A stretch of DNA of 64,000 bases from Pilimelia anulata (GCF_014647895.1 NZ_BMQB01000006.1:248001-312000), one strand, 5' to 3'; shown: positions 32,163 to 42,036, numbered from the stretch's first letter. Translations and numbers: made by a program. The notes: a model not told the origin generated them from the sequence alone.

Positions 32163-33272
32163 ATGTGGCAGGCGGAAGTGCGCGTCGACCTCGCGGCGAT
32201 CCGGGACAACGTGGCGCGGCTGCGCGCCGGCACCGCCGCCGAGCTGATGGCGGTCGTCAAGGCCGACGGGTACGGCCACGGGGCCGTGCCGAGCGCCCGG
32301 GCGGCGCTCGCCGGCGGCGCGACCTGGCTCGGCGTCTGCACGCTCGGCGAGGCCGCTGACCTGCGCGCCGCCGGGATCACCGCCCGCGTCCTGGCCTGGC
32401 TCACCGCCCCGGACGCCGACTTCGCCCCCGCCATCGCCGCGGACGTCGACCTGTCCGCCAGCTCGCTGGAGCAGCTCGCCGCGATCGCCGCCGCCGCCGG
32501 CCCGGCCGGGCGGCCGGCCCGGCTCCACCTGAAGGCGGACACCGGGCTCGCCCGGGCCGGCGCGCCGGCCGGTGCCTGGCCGGCGCTGGTCGAGGCCGCC
32601 GCCAAGCACGCCGCCGCGGGCGCGGTCGAGATCGTCGGCGTGTGGAGCCACCTGGTGTACGCGGACGTGCCCGACCACCCGACCACCGACCGGCAGCTCG
32701 CCGCGTTCCGCGGGGCGCTGGACGTCGCGGAGCGGCACGGGGTCCGGCCGCCGCTGCGGCACCTGGCCAACTCCGCCGCCACGCTCGCCCGCCCGGACGC
32801 CCACTTCGACCTCGTCCGGCCGGGGCTCGCCTGCTACGGGCTCTCGCCGATCCCCGGCGCCGGGCACGGGCTGCGGCCCGCCATGACCGCGCGGGCCCGG
32901 GTGCTGCTCACCAAGCGGGTGCCGGCGGGGACCGGGGTGGCGTACGGGCACACGTACGTCACCGACCGGGAGACCACGCTGGCGCTGCTGCCGCTCGGCT
33001 ACGCCGACGGGGTGCCCCGGGCGGCGTCCAACGCGGGCCCGGTCCGGCTCGCCGGCCGGGTTCGGACCATCGCCGGCCGGGTGAGCATGGACCAGATCGT
33101 CGTCGACTGCGGCGACGACCCGGTCGCCCCCGGCGACGAGGCGACGCTGTTCGGCCCGGACGGCCCCACCGCCGACGACTGGGCGGCGGCCGCCGACACG
33201 ATCAACTACGAGATCGTCGCCCGGTTCGGCAGCCCCCGGGTCCCCCGGACGTACGTGGGGCTCGACGCGTGA
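32163..33272 (+). CDS. alr: Alanine racemase
   Basis: A 369-residue PLP enzyme supplying D-alanine for peptidoglycan. AVVKADGYGHGAV carries the PLP lysine near residue 38; HLKADTGLARAG, the YGLSPIP region, VAYGHTYVT and the second catalytic segment GRVSMDQIVVD follow. The ATG at 32163 starts MWQAEVRVDLAAIRDNV, the typical beginning. The stop overlaps the next GTG (33269), starting a coupled run through tsaE and ung. Confidence 0.96.
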   Translation: MWQAEVRVDLAAIRDNVARLRAGTAAELMAVVKADGYGHGAVPSARAALAGGATWLGVCTLGEAADLRAAGITARVLAWLTAPDADFAPAIAADVDLSASSLEQLAAIAAAAGPAGRPARLHLKADTGLARAGAPAGAWPALVEAAAKHAAAGAVEIVGVWSHLVYADVPDHPTTDRQLAAFRGALDVAERHGVRPPLRHLANSAATLARPDAHFDLVRPGLACYGLSPIPGAGHGLRPAMTARARVLLTKRVPAGTGVAYGHTYVTDRETTLALLPLGYADGVPRAASNAGPVRLAGRVRTIAGRVSMDQIVVDCGDDPVAPGDEATLFGPDGPTADDWAAAADTINYEIVARFGSPRVPRTYVGLDA

Positions 33273-34381
33273 GGGTGCCGCGCCGGGCCGGGCTGATCAG
33301 CGCGGTCGTCGGCCTCGCCGCGGCCGGCGTGGCCGCCGGGGTGGCGGTCCAGCGGGCCGCGGTGCGGCGCAGCCGGGGCGGCGCCGACCCGTACGCGGAC
33401 GAGCCGTTCGGCGCGCTGCCCAGCGACGAGGTCAAGCTGGTCGCCACCGCCGAGGGCGCCGACCTGTACGTCGAGATCGTCGACCCGGCCGACGGCGTCG
33501 AGGTGGACGTCGACTTCGCCGGGGTGTTCGACCTGCCGCCGGCCGACCCGACGATCGTCTTCGTGCACGGCTTCTGCCTGGACATGGGCACGTTCCACTT
33601 CCAGCGCCGGGAGCTGATCCGCCGCGGCGACCACCGGATGGTCTTCTACGACCAGCCCGGCCACGGCCGCTCGGGCGCGCTGGACGCCGGCGAGTACCAC
33701 CTCTCCGCCCTCGGCGACGCGCTGCGCGCGGTCATCGACGGCACCACCGGCGGCGGGCCGGTCGTGCTGGTCGGGCACTCGATGGGCGGCATGGCGATCA
33801 TGGCGCTGGCCGAGCAGCACCCGGACCTGTTCACCGACCGGGTCGCCGGCGTCGTGCTGATCTCCACGTCCGGCAGCCTGCTCGGCGGCGCCCGGATCGG
33901 GCTGCCCGCGCTGGCCGCCCGGTTCGCCCGGCCGCTGCTGCCGCTGGTCCGCCGCGGCGCCCGGCTCACCGGCCCGGTGCTGGACCGGGCCCGGCTCGCC
34001 TCGGCCGACCTCGCGTACCTGCTCACCCGCCGGTACGGCTTCGGCGGGCCGCGGCCCAGCCCGGCCCTGGTGTCGTACGTGGAGCGGATGAATTCCCGGA
34101 CCTCCGCCGAGACCGTCGCCGGCTACCTGCGTACGCTGAGCACCCACGCGCGGCACCCCGCGCTGGCCGCGCTCCGCGACGTGCCCACGCTGGTGGTCGT
34201 CGGGGGCCGGGACGTGATCACGCCGCCCGAGCACTCCGAGGAGATCGTGCAGCACCTGCCGGACGCCCAGCTCGTCACCGTGCCCGACAGCGGGCACGTC
34301 GTCATGCTGGAGCACCCCGACGAGGTCAACGCCGCGCTGCTGGCGTTCCTCGACCGGGTCATGCCGGGCGGCGCGCCGTGA
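33269..34381 (+). CDS. Alpha/beta hydrolase with N-terminal membrane anchor
   Basis: A 370-residue protein. The N-terminal ~28 residues are hydrophobic (RAGLISAVVGLAAAGVAAGVAV) and look like a signal anchor. The hydrolase core has FVHGFCLDMGTFHF (oxyanion region), nucleophile elbow GHSMGG, and a late GRDVITPPEHSEEI plus SGHVVMLEHPDEV supplying Asp and His. Substrate unknown. It is coupled to alr and tsaE, an arrangement kept in other actinobacteria. Confidence 0.88.
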   Translation: MRVPRRAGLISAVVGLAAAGVAAGVAVQRAAVRRSRGGADPYADEPFGALPSDEVKLVATAEGADLYVEIVDPADGVEVDVDFAGVFDLPPADPTIVFVHGFCLDMGTFHFQRRELIRRGDHRMVFYDQPGHGRSGALDAGEYHLSALGDALRAVIDGTTGGGPVVLVGHSMGGMAIMALAEQHPDLFTDRVAGVVLISTSGSLLGGARIGLPALAARFARPLLPLVRRGARLTGPVLDRARLASADLAYLLTRRYGFGGPRPSPALVSYVERMNSRTSAETVAGYLRTLSTHARHPALAALRDVPTLVVVGGRDVITPPEHSEEIVQHLPDAQLVTVPDSGHVVMLEHPDEVNAALLAFLDRVMPGGAP

Positions 34382-34839
34382 CCCGCGAGCTGCGCTGCGC
34401 CACCGCCGCCGACACCCACGCGCTCGGCGAGCGGCTCGCCGCCGTCGCCCGGCCGGGCGACCTGATCCTCCTGTCCGGGCCGCTGGGCGCCGGCAAGACC
34501 GCGCTGGCCCGGGGCATCGGCGCCGGGCTGGGCGTGGCCGGGGCGGTCACCTCGCCGACGTTCGTCATCGCCCGGGTGCACCCCGGCGCGCCGGCGATGG
34601 TGCACGTGGACGCGTACCGGCTCGGCGACACCCCCGACCCGCTCGGCGAGATCGACGCCCTCGACCTGGACGCGTCGCTGGACGAGTCCGTGACCGTGGT
34701 CGAGTGGGGCGACGGGGTGGCCGAGCGGCTGGCCGACGCGCACCTGCACGTCCGGATCGACCGGCACCCCGACGACAGCCGGGTGATCACGCTGGCCGGG
34801 CACGGCGGCGACTGGGACCGCCGGGTGGCGGCGGCGTGA
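34378..34839 (+). CDS. tsaE: tRNA t6A biosynthesis ATPase TsaE
   Basis: A 153-residue P-loop ATPase needed for threonylcarbamoyl-adenosine formation at tRNA position 37, acting with TsaB and TsaD. The Walker A GPLGAGKT is at residues 34-41; SPTFVIARVH and VHVDAYRLGD are typical, and VTVVEWGDGV is the late motif. The GTG at 34378 overlaps the upstream stop, and its own stop overlaps the ung GTG. Confidence 0.95.
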   Translation: MTRELRCATAADTHALGERLAAVARPGDLILLSGPLGAGKTALARGIGAGLGVAGAVTSPTFVIARVHPGAPAMVHVDAYRLGDTPDPLGEIDALDLDASLDESVTVVEWGDGVAERLADAHLHVRIDRHPDDSRVITLAGHGGDWDRRVAAA

Positions 34840-35570
34840 CCATCGACCTGCTCGGCCGGCTGCCGGGCGAGTGGCTCACCGCGATCACCCCGCTGATCGA
34901 CGCCGACGCGACCGCCGAGCTGGCCGCCTTCGTCACGACCGAGTACGCCACGCACACGGTGTACCCGGCGCCGGACGACCTGTTCGCCGCGTACCGGCAC
35001 TGCCGGGTGCGCGACTGCCGGGTGGTGATCCTCGGGCAGGACCCGTACCACGGGGCCGGGCAGGCGCACGGGCTGAGCTTCAGCGTGCCGCCGGGCGTCC
35101 GGGTGCCGCCGTCGCTGCGCAACATCTTCAAGGAGCTGGCCGAGGACCTCGGCGTCGGCCCGGCCGCGCCGGACCCGAGCGCCGTCCTGCCCGGCCTGCC
35201 GCTGCCGCCGCCGCGGCTGCCGAGCCGGGCCAGCGGCGACCTCACCCACTGGGCCCGACAGGGCGTGCTGCTGCTCAACGCGGTGCTGACCGTCCGGGCG
35301 GGCGAGGCCGGCTCGCACGCCGGGCACGGCTGGGAGACGTTCACCGACGCGACGATCCGCGCGCTCAACGGCCGGGACCAGCGGATCGTGTTCCTGCTCT
35401 GGGGCGGCTACGCCCGGCGCAAGGCCGAGCTGATCACCGCGCCGCAGCACGTGGTGCTGGAGGCCGGGCACCCGAGCCCGCTGAACCCGCGCGGGTTCGC
35501 CGGCAGCCGCCCGTTCAGCCGGGCCAACAAGGCCCTGGTCGACGCGGGCCTGCCCCCGATCGACTGGTGA
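34836..35570 (+). CDS. ung: Uracil-DNA glycosylase, family 1
   Basis: A 244-residue base-excision enzyme removing uracil from DNA. GQDPYH (residues 67-72, catalytic Asp69), the aromatic/uracil pocket GLSFSVP, GVLLLNAVLTV and HPSPLNPRGF (catalytic His) are all intact. A Pro-rich segment of about 20 residues (around 125-145, LPGLPLPPPRLPSRASG) is inserted before the LTHWARQGVLLLN strand. Its position between tsaE and tsaB is unusual; the overlap with tsaE implies co-translation. Confidence 0.95.
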   Translation: MTIDLLGRLPGEWLTAITPLIDADATAELAAFVTTEYATHTVYPAPDDLFAAYRHCRVRDCRVVILGQDPYHGAGQAHGLSFSVPPGVRVPPSLRNIFKELAEDLGVGPAAPDPSAVLPGLPLPPPRLPSRASGDLTHWARQGVLLLNAVLTVRAGEAGSHAGHGWETFTDATIRALNGRDQRIVFLLWGGYARRKAELITAPQHVVLEAGHPSPLNPRGFAGSRPFSRANKALVDAGLPPIDW

Positions 35571-35668
35571 CCCGCCGCGCCGTCCCGGCGCCGGGACGAC
35601 CCGCCGGCCGGCCCGCGTGCCCGCCCGCCGCGCACCGGGGTCGGGCGGGCGGCGCGTAAGCTCGCGGC

Positions 35669-36337
35669 GTGCTTGCGCTAGTGGTCGACTCCGGTACGCC
35701 CGCCGTCACCGCCGGGGTGGTCGAGGTCGCCGCGGACGGTGTCGCGGTGCGCGCCGAGCGGGTCACCGTCGACGCGCGGGCGCACGGCGAGCTGCTCGCG
35801 CCGCACCTGGCCGACGCGCTGGCCGCGGCCGGCGTCCGCCGGGAGGAGCTGGCCGCCGTCGTCGCCGGGGTCGGGCCGGGGCCGTACACCAGCCTGCGGG
35901 TCGGGCTGGTCACCGCCGCGGCGTTCGCGCAGGCGCTCGGCGTGCCGGCGTACGGCGTGGGGACGCTCGACGCCCTCGCCCGCGGCACCGCCGGCCGGCT
36001 GCTGGTGGCCACCGACGCCCGTCGCCGCGAGGTCTACTGGGCCGTGTACGCCGACGGCACCCCGCTCACCCCGCCCGCCGTCGCCGCCCCGGCCGCCGTC
36101 GCCGCGGCCATCGCGGGGTACGGCGTGACCGCCGCGCTCGGCGAGGGCGCCGCCACCTACGCCGACGTGCTGGGCCTGCCGCTGGCCGACGCCCCGCCGT
36201 ACCCGGCCGTGGCCGCGCTGGCGGCGCTCGCCGCCGACCGGGTCCGGGCCGGCGCGCCCGGCGAGCGGCTCACCCCGCTGTACCTGCGCCGCCCCGACGC
36301 GGTCGCCGCCGCCGCCCGCAAGCCCGTCCGGCAATGA
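35669..36337 (+). CDS. tsaB: tRNA t6A biosynthesis protein TsaB
   Basis: A 222-residue ASKHA-fold partner of TsaD in t6A synthesis. LALVVDSGTPAVTAGVVE at the N-terminus, VVAGVGPGPYTSLRVGLVTAAAFAQALGVPAYGV and ATDARRREVYWAVY are diagnostic. Start GTG at 35669. Its stop overlaps the ATG of rimI, as in most actinobacteria. Confidence 0.94.
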   Translation: MLALVVDSGTPAVTAGVVEVAADGVAVRAERVTVDARAHGELLAPHLADALAAAGVRREELAAVVAGVGPGPYTSLRVGLVTAAAFAQALGVPAYGVGTLDALARGTAGRLLVATDARRREVYWAVYADGTPLTPPAVAAPAAVAAAIAGYGVTAALGEGAATYADVLGLPLADAPPYPAVAALAALAADRVRAGAPGERLTPLYLRRPDAVAAAARKPVRQ

Positions 36338-36801
36338 CCGCGGCACCGGCGAGGACCGCCGCGGCGAGGCTCGGCCGGCTGCGCTGGTGGCAGCTCGACG
36401 CCGTGCTGGCGGTCGAGGCGGACCTGTTCGGCGTCGAGCGGTGGACCGCCGCGATGTTCTGGAACGAGCTGGCCGCCGGCCACCACTACCTCGCCGCCAC
36501 CGCCGCCGACGGGACCCTGCTCGGGTACGCCGGCCTGGCCGTCGCGCCGGGCGAGGCGTGGGTGCAGAACATCGCCGTCGCCCGCCCCGCCCAGCGCGCC
36601 GGGGTCGGCCGGGCGCTGCTGGAAGCGCTGCTGGCCGAGGCCGAGCGGCGGGGCGCGGGCGCCGTGCTGCTGGAGGTCGCCGCCGACAACGGGCCGGCGC
36701 AGCGGCTGTACGACGCGTACGGGTTCGTCGGGGTCGGCGTGCGGCGCGGGTACTACCAGCCCAGCAACACCGACGCGATCGTCATGCGGCGGCGGCCGTG
36801 A
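36334..36801 (+). CDS. rimI: Ribosomal-protein-alanine N-acetyltransferase-like (GNAT)
   Basis: A 155-residue GNAT acetyltransferase. Acetyl-CoA motif A appears as VQNIAVARPAQRAGVGRALL (Q-x-x-G-x-G/A pattern), and the C-terminal NGPAQRLYDAYGFVGVGVRRGYY is the typical RimI end. RimI acetylates the S18 N-terminus in E. coli and may act more broadly in actinobacteria. ATG at 36334 overlaps the tsaB stop. tsaD, which usually follows, is not here. Confidence 0.9.
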   Translation: MTAAPARTAAARLGRLRWWQLDAVLAVEADLFGVERWTAAMFWNELAAGHHYLAATAADGTLLGYAGLAVAPGEAWVQNIAVARPAQRAGVGRALLEALLAEAERRGAGAVLLEVAADNGPAQRLYDAYGFVGVGVRRGYYQPSNTDAIVMRRRP

Positions 36802-37052
36802 TCGTCCGGATGTGGGAGGTGCGGGCGTACCCCGGCCACGCCGCCGCGCTGCTGGACTGGCTCGCCCACACCGCCCTGCCCGCCGTCGCGGCCGAGCCGA
36901 CGCATGCCGGCAGCGAGGTGTTCGCCTCGGCCGACCACCGGGTCGTGGTGCTCAGCCGGTGGCGCGGCGAGCCGGGCGCACTGCCCGACCCGCCGGCCGC
37001 CTGGGTGGCCCGCGCGCCCCACTCCTGGGACTTCACCCCGGTCGACCTCTAG
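36798..37052 (+). CDS. Small ABM-like dimeric alpha/beta barrel protein
   Basis: An 84-residue protein starting with GTG overlapping the rimI stop. [22 protein letters not shown] begins a ferredoxin-like fold of the antibiotic-biosynthesis-monooxygenase type, and the [23 protein letters not shown] strand fits. Catalytic function is not evident. It occupies the place where tsaD would be expected. Confidence 0.7.
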   Translation: MIVRMWEVRAYPGHAAALLDWLAHTALPAVAAEPTHAGSEVFASADHRVVVLSRWRGEPGALPDPPAAWVARAPHSWDFTPVDL

Positions 37053-37185
37053 CCGCGCTCCCGGCCGGCCGCGCACGCCCCCCGGCCGGGTCGGCGGGCC
37101 CGGCCGGTCCGCCCGGCGCGACCGGGCCCGGGGCGGGAAATCCGGTGGCGGGGGACGGGCGTCGATCCGTAACGTCGGCGGCCTG

Positions 37186-38874
37186 ATGCGTACCCTCCCC
37201 GTCGCCGACCCCGGCACCCCCGACCACCGCTCGGCCGCCCGGCTGCTGTGGTGGCTGGCGCGCAGCCACGGCCGGACCGTCGCCCTCGGGGTCCTGCTCG
37301 GCGTGCTCTGGATGGGCCTGTCCGCGCTGATCCCCGCCGCGATCGGCCGGGCCATCGACGACGGCCTGCTCCGCCGCGACCCGGCCGGGCTGCTCACCTG
37401 GAGCCTCGCCGTCGCCGGGCTCGGCGTCGGCGTCGCCACCGCGGCCGTGTGCCGGCACCGGGTGGCGGTGTTCAACTGGCTCGGCGGCGCATACCGGACC
37501 GCGCAGGTCGCCGTCCGGCAGGCGATCCGGCTCGGCGCGGCACTGCCCCGCCGGGTGCCGGCCGGCGAGCTGGCCAGCATCACCACCTCCGACGCCCCGC
37601 ACATCGGCAACGCCCTCGACCTGACCGCCCGCGGCTCCGGCGGCCTGGTCGCGATCGTCATCGTCGCCGTGGTGCTGCTGCGCACGTCCGTGCCGCTCGG
37701 CCTGGTCGTGGTGCTGGGCGTACCGCTGCTGATGGGCGTCGTCGGCCTGCTCATCCGCCCGCTGCACCGGCGCCAGCAGGCGTACCGGGACCGCGAGTCC
37801 GCCCTCGCCGCCCGGGCCACCGACATCGTCACCGGCCTGCGCGTGCTGCGCGGGGTGGGCGGCGAGGCGACGTTCGCCGCCCGGTACCGGGCGCAGTCGC
37901 AGGAGGTCCGCGCGGCCGGTGTCGGCGTCGCCCGGGTGGCGTCGCTGCTGGACGCCGCGCAGGTCCTGCTGCCCGGCGTCTTCGTCGTGATCGTCACCTG
38001 GCTGGGCGCCCGCCTGACGCTGGCCGGGGCGATCACCGTGGGGGAGTTCGTCGCCTTCTACGGGTACGCCGCGTTCCTCGTCCAGCCGCTGCGCCACCTC
38101 ACCGAGGCCGTCGAGCGGATCACCCGGGCGTTCGTCGCCGCCCGCCGGGTGGTCCGGCTGCTCGGCGCCGAACCGGCGTTCGCCGACAGCGCGGGCGCGG
38201 TCGTCACCGGCGTGCTGACCGACCCGGACTCCGGGCTCGTCGTACCGGCCGGGGAGCTGACCGTCGTCGCCTGCGCCGACCCGGCCGAGGCGCTCGCGCT
38301 GGCCGACCGGCTCGGCCGGTACACCGACTCCGCCGCCACCCTGGCCGGCGTGCCGCTGCGCGCGCTGCCGCTGGCCGGCGTCCGCGCGGCCGTCCTCGTC
38401 GCGGACAACGACGCGCACCTGTTCGCCGGCCCGCTGCGCGACCAGCTCGCCCCGCGCGGCGCGGGCGACGCGGCGCTCGCCGCCGCGCTGGCCGCGGCCC
38501 GCGCCGAGGACATCGTCGCCGCCCTGCCCGACGGCCTCGACACCGTCGTCGCGCCGCGCGCCCGGGACCTGTCCGGCGGCCAGCAGCAGCGGCTGCGGCT
38601 GGCCCGGGCGCTGCTGGCCGAGCCGGAGATCCTGCTGCTGGTCGAGCCGACCAGCGCCGTCGACGCGCACACCGAGGCGGCGATCGCCGCCGGCCTGCCG
38701 GCGGCCCGGGCCGGCCGGACCACCGTCGTGTTCAGCGCCAGCCCGCTCGTGCTGGCCGCCGCCGACAGCGTCGCGTACGTCGCGGGCGGCCGGGTGGTCG
38801 CCGCCGGCGCCCACCGCGACCTGCTGCGCCGGGTCCCGGCGTACGCGCGCACCGTGCACCGGGGGGAGGAGTGA
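37186..38874 (+). CDS. ABC exporter half with degenerate ATPase (intact signature only)
   Basis: A 562-residue protein: six-helix exporter membrane domain (about 20-315), then a nucleotide-binding domain. The signature LSGGQQQR (462-469) is intact, but there is no P-loop where one should be (around residues 350-375 reads [17 protein letters not shown]), the Walker B Asp is Val ([12 protein letters not shown]486) and the switch His is Ser (S519). It therefore cannot bind ATP at its own Walker site. Its partner follows two bases later and is complementary. ATG at 37186. Confidence 0.88.
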   Translation: MRTLPVADPGTPDHRSAARLLWWLARSHGRTVALGVLLGVLWMGLSALIPAAIGRAIDDGLLRRDPAGLLTWSLAVAGLGVGVATAAVCRHRVAVFNWLGGAYRTAQVAVRQAIRLGAALPRRVPAGELASITTSDAPHIGNALDLTARGSGGLVAIVIVAVVLLRTSVPLGLVVVLGVPLLMGVVGLLIRPLHRRQQAYRDRESALAARATDIVTGLRVLRGVGGEATFAARYRAQSQEVRAAGVGVARVASLLDAAQVLLPGVFVVIVTWLGARLTLAGAITVGEFVAFYGYAAFLVQPLRHLTEAVERITRAFVAARRVVRLLGAEPAFADSAGAVVTGVLTDPDSGLVVPAGELTVVACADPAEALALADRLGRYTDSAATLAGVPLRALPLAGVRAAVLVADNDAHLFAGPLRDQLAPRGAGDAALAAALAAARAEDIVAALPDGLDTVVAPRARDLSGGQQQRLRLARALLAEPEILLLVEPTSAVDAHTEAAIAAGLPAARAGRTTVVFSASPLVLAAADSVAYVAGGRVVAAGAHRDLLRRVPAYARTVHRGEE

Positions 38875-38875
38875 G

Positions 38876-40690
38876 ATGAGCACGTCGCTGCCCGTCGCCG
38901 ACGCGGCCACCGTCCGCCGGTACGCCGGGCACCTGCTGCGCACCGAGCGCCGCCCGCTGTCCGGCGTCCTCGCCCTGCACGCCGGCGCGGCGGTCACCGG
39001 CCTGGCGACGCCGTGGCTGCTCGGCCGGCTGGTCGAGGCGCTGCGCGGCGGCACCGGCGGCGGCGCCGTCGACCGGATCGCGCTGACCATCGCCGGCTTC
39101 GTGCTGGCGCAGGCGGTGTTCGCCCGGTTCGCCTCGTACGTCTCCGCCCGGTTCGGCGAGAAGGTGCTGGCCCGGCTGCGCGAGGAGTTCGTCGAGCGGG
39201 TGCTGGCCATCCCGCTGCCGGTGGTCGAGCGGGCCGGCACCGGCGACCTGCTCACCCGCACCTCGCGGGACGTGGCGGCGCTGGCCCACACCGTGCACCG
39301 GGCGGTCCCGGAGACGCTGATCGCGCTGGTCACGCTGCTGCTCACCGGCGCGGCGCTGCTGCTCAACTCGCCGCTGCTCGCGCTGCCGGCGCTGGTCGTC
39401 GTGCCGGCGCTGTGGGTGAGCACCCGGTGGTACCTGCGCCGCGCGCCCGACGGGTACCTGGCCGAGAACGCCAGCTACTCCGACATCACCGAGGGCGTCG
39501 CCGAGACGGTCGAGGGCGCCCGGACGGTCGAGGCGCTGCGGCTCGGCCCGGCCCGGCTGCGCCGCACCGACGCGGACCTGCGCCGGTCGTACCGGGCCGA
39601 GCGGTACACGCTGTACCTGCGCACGGTGTGGTTCCCCGTCGCCGAGACCTGCTACGTGCTGCCGGCGGCGCTGACGCTGCTGGCGGGCGGCTGGATGTAC
39701 CTGCGCGGCTGGGTGGGCCTGGGCGCGGTGACGGCGGCGACGCTGTACGTGCAGCAGCTCGTCGACCCGCTCGACCGCCTGCTGTCCTGGCTGGACGAAC
39801 TCCAGGTCGGCGGCGCCTCCCTGGCCCGCCTCCTCGGCGTCGCCCGCCCGACCCCCGACCCCGACCCCGCCGCCGGACCGGTGGCGCGGGCGGCTCCCGG
39901 CGGGTCCGGCGGGCTCGTCGTGGCCGGCGTGCGGTTCGGGTACGTACCCGGCCGGGAGGTCCTGCACGACGTCTCGCTGCGGCTGCGCCCCGGCGAGCGG
40001 CTGGCGATCGTCGGCCCGTCCGGCGCCGGCAAGTCCACCCTCGGCCGGCTGCTGGCCGGCATCCACCACCCGGACGCCGGCACGATCACCCTCGACGGCG
40101 TCCCGCTGTCCGCCCTGCCGCCGGAGCGGCTGCGCGGCGAGGTCGCGCTGGTCACCCAGGAGCACCACGTCTTCGCCGGCACCCTGCGCGACAACGTCGC
40201 CCTGGCCCGCCCGGACGCGTCCGCGGCCGAGGTCGCGGCGGCGCTCGCCGCGGTCGACGCGCTGGCCTGGGCCGAGGCGCTGCCCGCGGGCGTGGACACC
40301 GCCGTCGGTACCGGCGCGCACCCGCTCCCGCCCGCCCGGGCGCAGCAGGTCGCGCTGGCCCGGCTGGTGCTGGCCGACCCGCACACGCTGGTGCTGGACG
40401 AGGCGACCTCGCTGATCGACCCCGGCGCGGCCCGGCAGCTCGAACGGTCGCTGGCCGCGGTGCTCGCCGGCCGGACGGTCGTGGCGATCGCGCACCGGCT
40501 GTTCTCGGCGCACGACGCCGACCGGGTCGCGGTGGTGGTCGACGGGCGGATCGCGGAGCTGGGCACGCACGACGAGCTGATCGCCGCGGCGGGCTCGTAC
40601 GCGGCGCTCTGGCGCACCTGGCACGGCGACGCCGCGGCCCCGCGCCAGCGCCGGGCGGCCGGCCCGCCGATCGCCCCGGCCGCCCGCTGA
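38876..40690 (+). CDS. ABC exporter half with catalytic ATPase (degenerate signature)
   Basis: A 604-residue type IV ABC exporter subunit with a six-helix membrane domain and an ATPase domain. Walker A GPSGAGKST (380-388), Q-loop VTQEHHVFAGTLRDN, Walker B LVLDEATS (D508, E509) and switch H540 (AHRL) are intact, but where LSGGQ is expected it reads LPPAR (484-488). With the preceding subunit it should form a heterodimer with one working ATP site. Substrate unknown; export of a lipid, peptide or drug is possible. Starts ATG, two bases after the upstream stop. Confidence 0.9.
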   Translation: MSTSLPVADAATVRRYAGHLLRTERRPLSGVLALHAGAAVTGLATPWLLGRLVEALRGGTGGGAVDRIALTIAGFVLAQAVFARFASYVSARFGEKVLARLREEFVERVLAIPLPVVERAGTGDLLTRTSRDVAALAHTVHRAVPETLIALVTLLLTGAALLLNSPLLALPALVVVPALWVSTRWYLRRAPDGYLAENASYSDITEGVAETVEGARTVEALRLGPARLRRTDADLRRSYRAERYTLYLRTVWFPVAETCYVLPAALTLLAGGWMYLRGWVGLGAVTAATLYVQQLVDPLDRLLSWLDELQVGGASLARLLGVARPTPDPDPAAGPVARAAPGGSGGLVVAGVRFGYVPGREVLHDVSLRLRPGERLAIVGPSGAGKSTLGRLLAGIHHPDAGTITLDGVPLSALPPERLRGEVALVTQEHHVFAGTLRDNVALARPDASAAEVAAALAAVDALAWAEALPAGVDTAVGTGAHPLPPARAQQVALARLVLADPHTLVLDEATSLIDPGAARQLERSLAAVLAGRTVVAIAHRLFSAHDADRVAVVVDGRIAELGTHDELIAAAGSYAALWRTWHGDAAAPRQRRAAGPPIAPAAR

Positions 40691-40793
40691 CCGGTTCCCG
40701 CGAGCCCCGGCGCCCGCGGGCCGGCGGATCCGCGAGGAGCTGCTGCGCGGCCGGCACCCGCGAGCCCCGGCGTCCGCGACCGGCTCCGGCGGG

Positions 40794-42008
40794 CTAGCGG
40801 GGCAGGGGCTGGCCGAGGAGTGCCATGGGCGCGTCGCCGATCCGGGTCAGCACCAGCGTGGCGCCGTGCGGGCCGGACAGCCCGAGCCGGCGGCGCAGCG
40901 CGTCCGGCTCCAGCGGCGAGGACCGCTTCATGATCTCCAGCCGCCCGATGCCCCGCTCGCGCAGGTGGGCGCGCAGCCGCTTCAGCCCGAACGGCAGTAC
41001 GTCGGTCAGCGCGATCCCGCGGCCGTACGGCGTGGCGTGCGGGGTGTCGGTGTACACATAGGCCACCCGCTCGTCGGCGAGCCAGCCGGCGACGGTGTCG
41101 GCGAACTCGGCGACGAGGTGGGCGCGGACGACGGCCGGGTCCGGGTCGTACAGGTACCGCCCGACCGCCCGTACCGGCGCCACCCGGTCCCCGCCCCCGA
41201 CCAGCTCGGCCGCCGGCGCCACGACCGTCCCGGCGGCGGCGGCCGCCCGCGCGGCCGGCAGTACGGTGGCGCGCCGGGGGACCGCCGCGAGCGGCCCGCA
41301 CCAGGCCGCCGCCTCGACCAGCTCCCCGCCGACGCTCACCCACTCGCCCTCGGCGCCCGGCGGCAGCAGCGCGTGGTCGATGCCGGGCGCCAGCTTGAGC
41401 GCCGTCCGCGGCACCCGGCCGGGCAGGGCGGCGACGAAGTCCCACGGCGGCGAGTACGCGGCCGGGTCGAACACCCGGCTGCCGCCGCGCCGCCGGGCCG
41501 GGTCGCAGAACACCGCGTCGTACCCGGACAGGTCGACCGCGGCGGCGTCCGCGCAGCGCACCTCGACCCGGTCGGCCAGGCCGAGCGCGGCCGCGTTGTG
41601 CCGGGCCAGCGCCGCCGTACCGGGGTCGGCCTCCACGGCGAGCACGGCGATGCCGGCGCGGGCGGCGGCGAGCGCGTCGGCGCCGAGGCCGCAGCCCAGG
41701 TCGGCCAGCCGGCGGACGCCGGCGGCGGCCAGCCGGGCGGCCCGGCGGTCGGCGACGACCCGGCGGGTGGCCTGCTCCAGCCCCGGCCGGGTGTACAGCA
41801 GGGCACCCGCGTCGGCGCCGAACTTGGCCGCCGCGCGCCGGCGCAGTTCGGCCTGGGTGAGCGCGGCGGCGGCCAGCTCCGGCGGGGTGCCGGCGGCGCG
41901 CAGCGCGGCCGCGGCGGCGAGCGGGTCGGTGCCGGCCAGCGCGCCGGCCGCGGCCAGGGCCGCGGTGCCGGCGGGGGAGCGCAGCGCGGCGAGCAGGTCG
42001 GGGTCCAC
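40794..42008 (-). CDS. Class I SAM methyltransferase with THUMP-like domain
   Basis: A 404-residue protein. The N-terminal helical part is followed by motif I LADLGCGLGADALAAARAG, the acidic strand VLAVEADPG, and VFCDPARRRGGSRVFDP. The C-terminal ~70 residues match the THUMP-like tail of this actinobacterial family (RGIGRLEIMKRSSPLEPDALRRRLGL). Substrate not established; nucleic-acid methylation is likely from the THUMP-like end. GTG at 42008 begins MDPDLLAALRSPAG, the expected start. Confidence 0.85.
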   Translation of the reverse strand: MDPDLLAALRSPAGTAALAAAGALAGTDPLAAAAALRAAGTPPELAAAALTQAELRRRAAAKFGADAGALLYTRPGLEQATRRVVADRRAARLAAAGVRRLADLGCGLGADALAAARAGIAVLAVEADPGTAALARHNAAALGLADRVEVRCADAAAVDLSGYDAVFCDPARRRGGSRVFDPAAYSPPWDFVAALPGRVPRTALKLAPGIDHALLPPGAEGEWVSVGGELVEAAAWCGPLAAVPRRATVLPAARAAAAAGTVVAPAAELVGGGDRVAPVRAVGRYLYDPDPAVVRAHLVAEFADTVAGWLADERVAYVYTDTPHATPYGRGIALTDVLPFGLKRLRAHLRERGIGRLEIMKRSSPLEPDALRRRLGLSGPHGATLVLTRIGDAPMALLGQPLPR

Positions 42009-42036
42009 CGCACCATTCTGGCGGCGGGCCCGGCGG

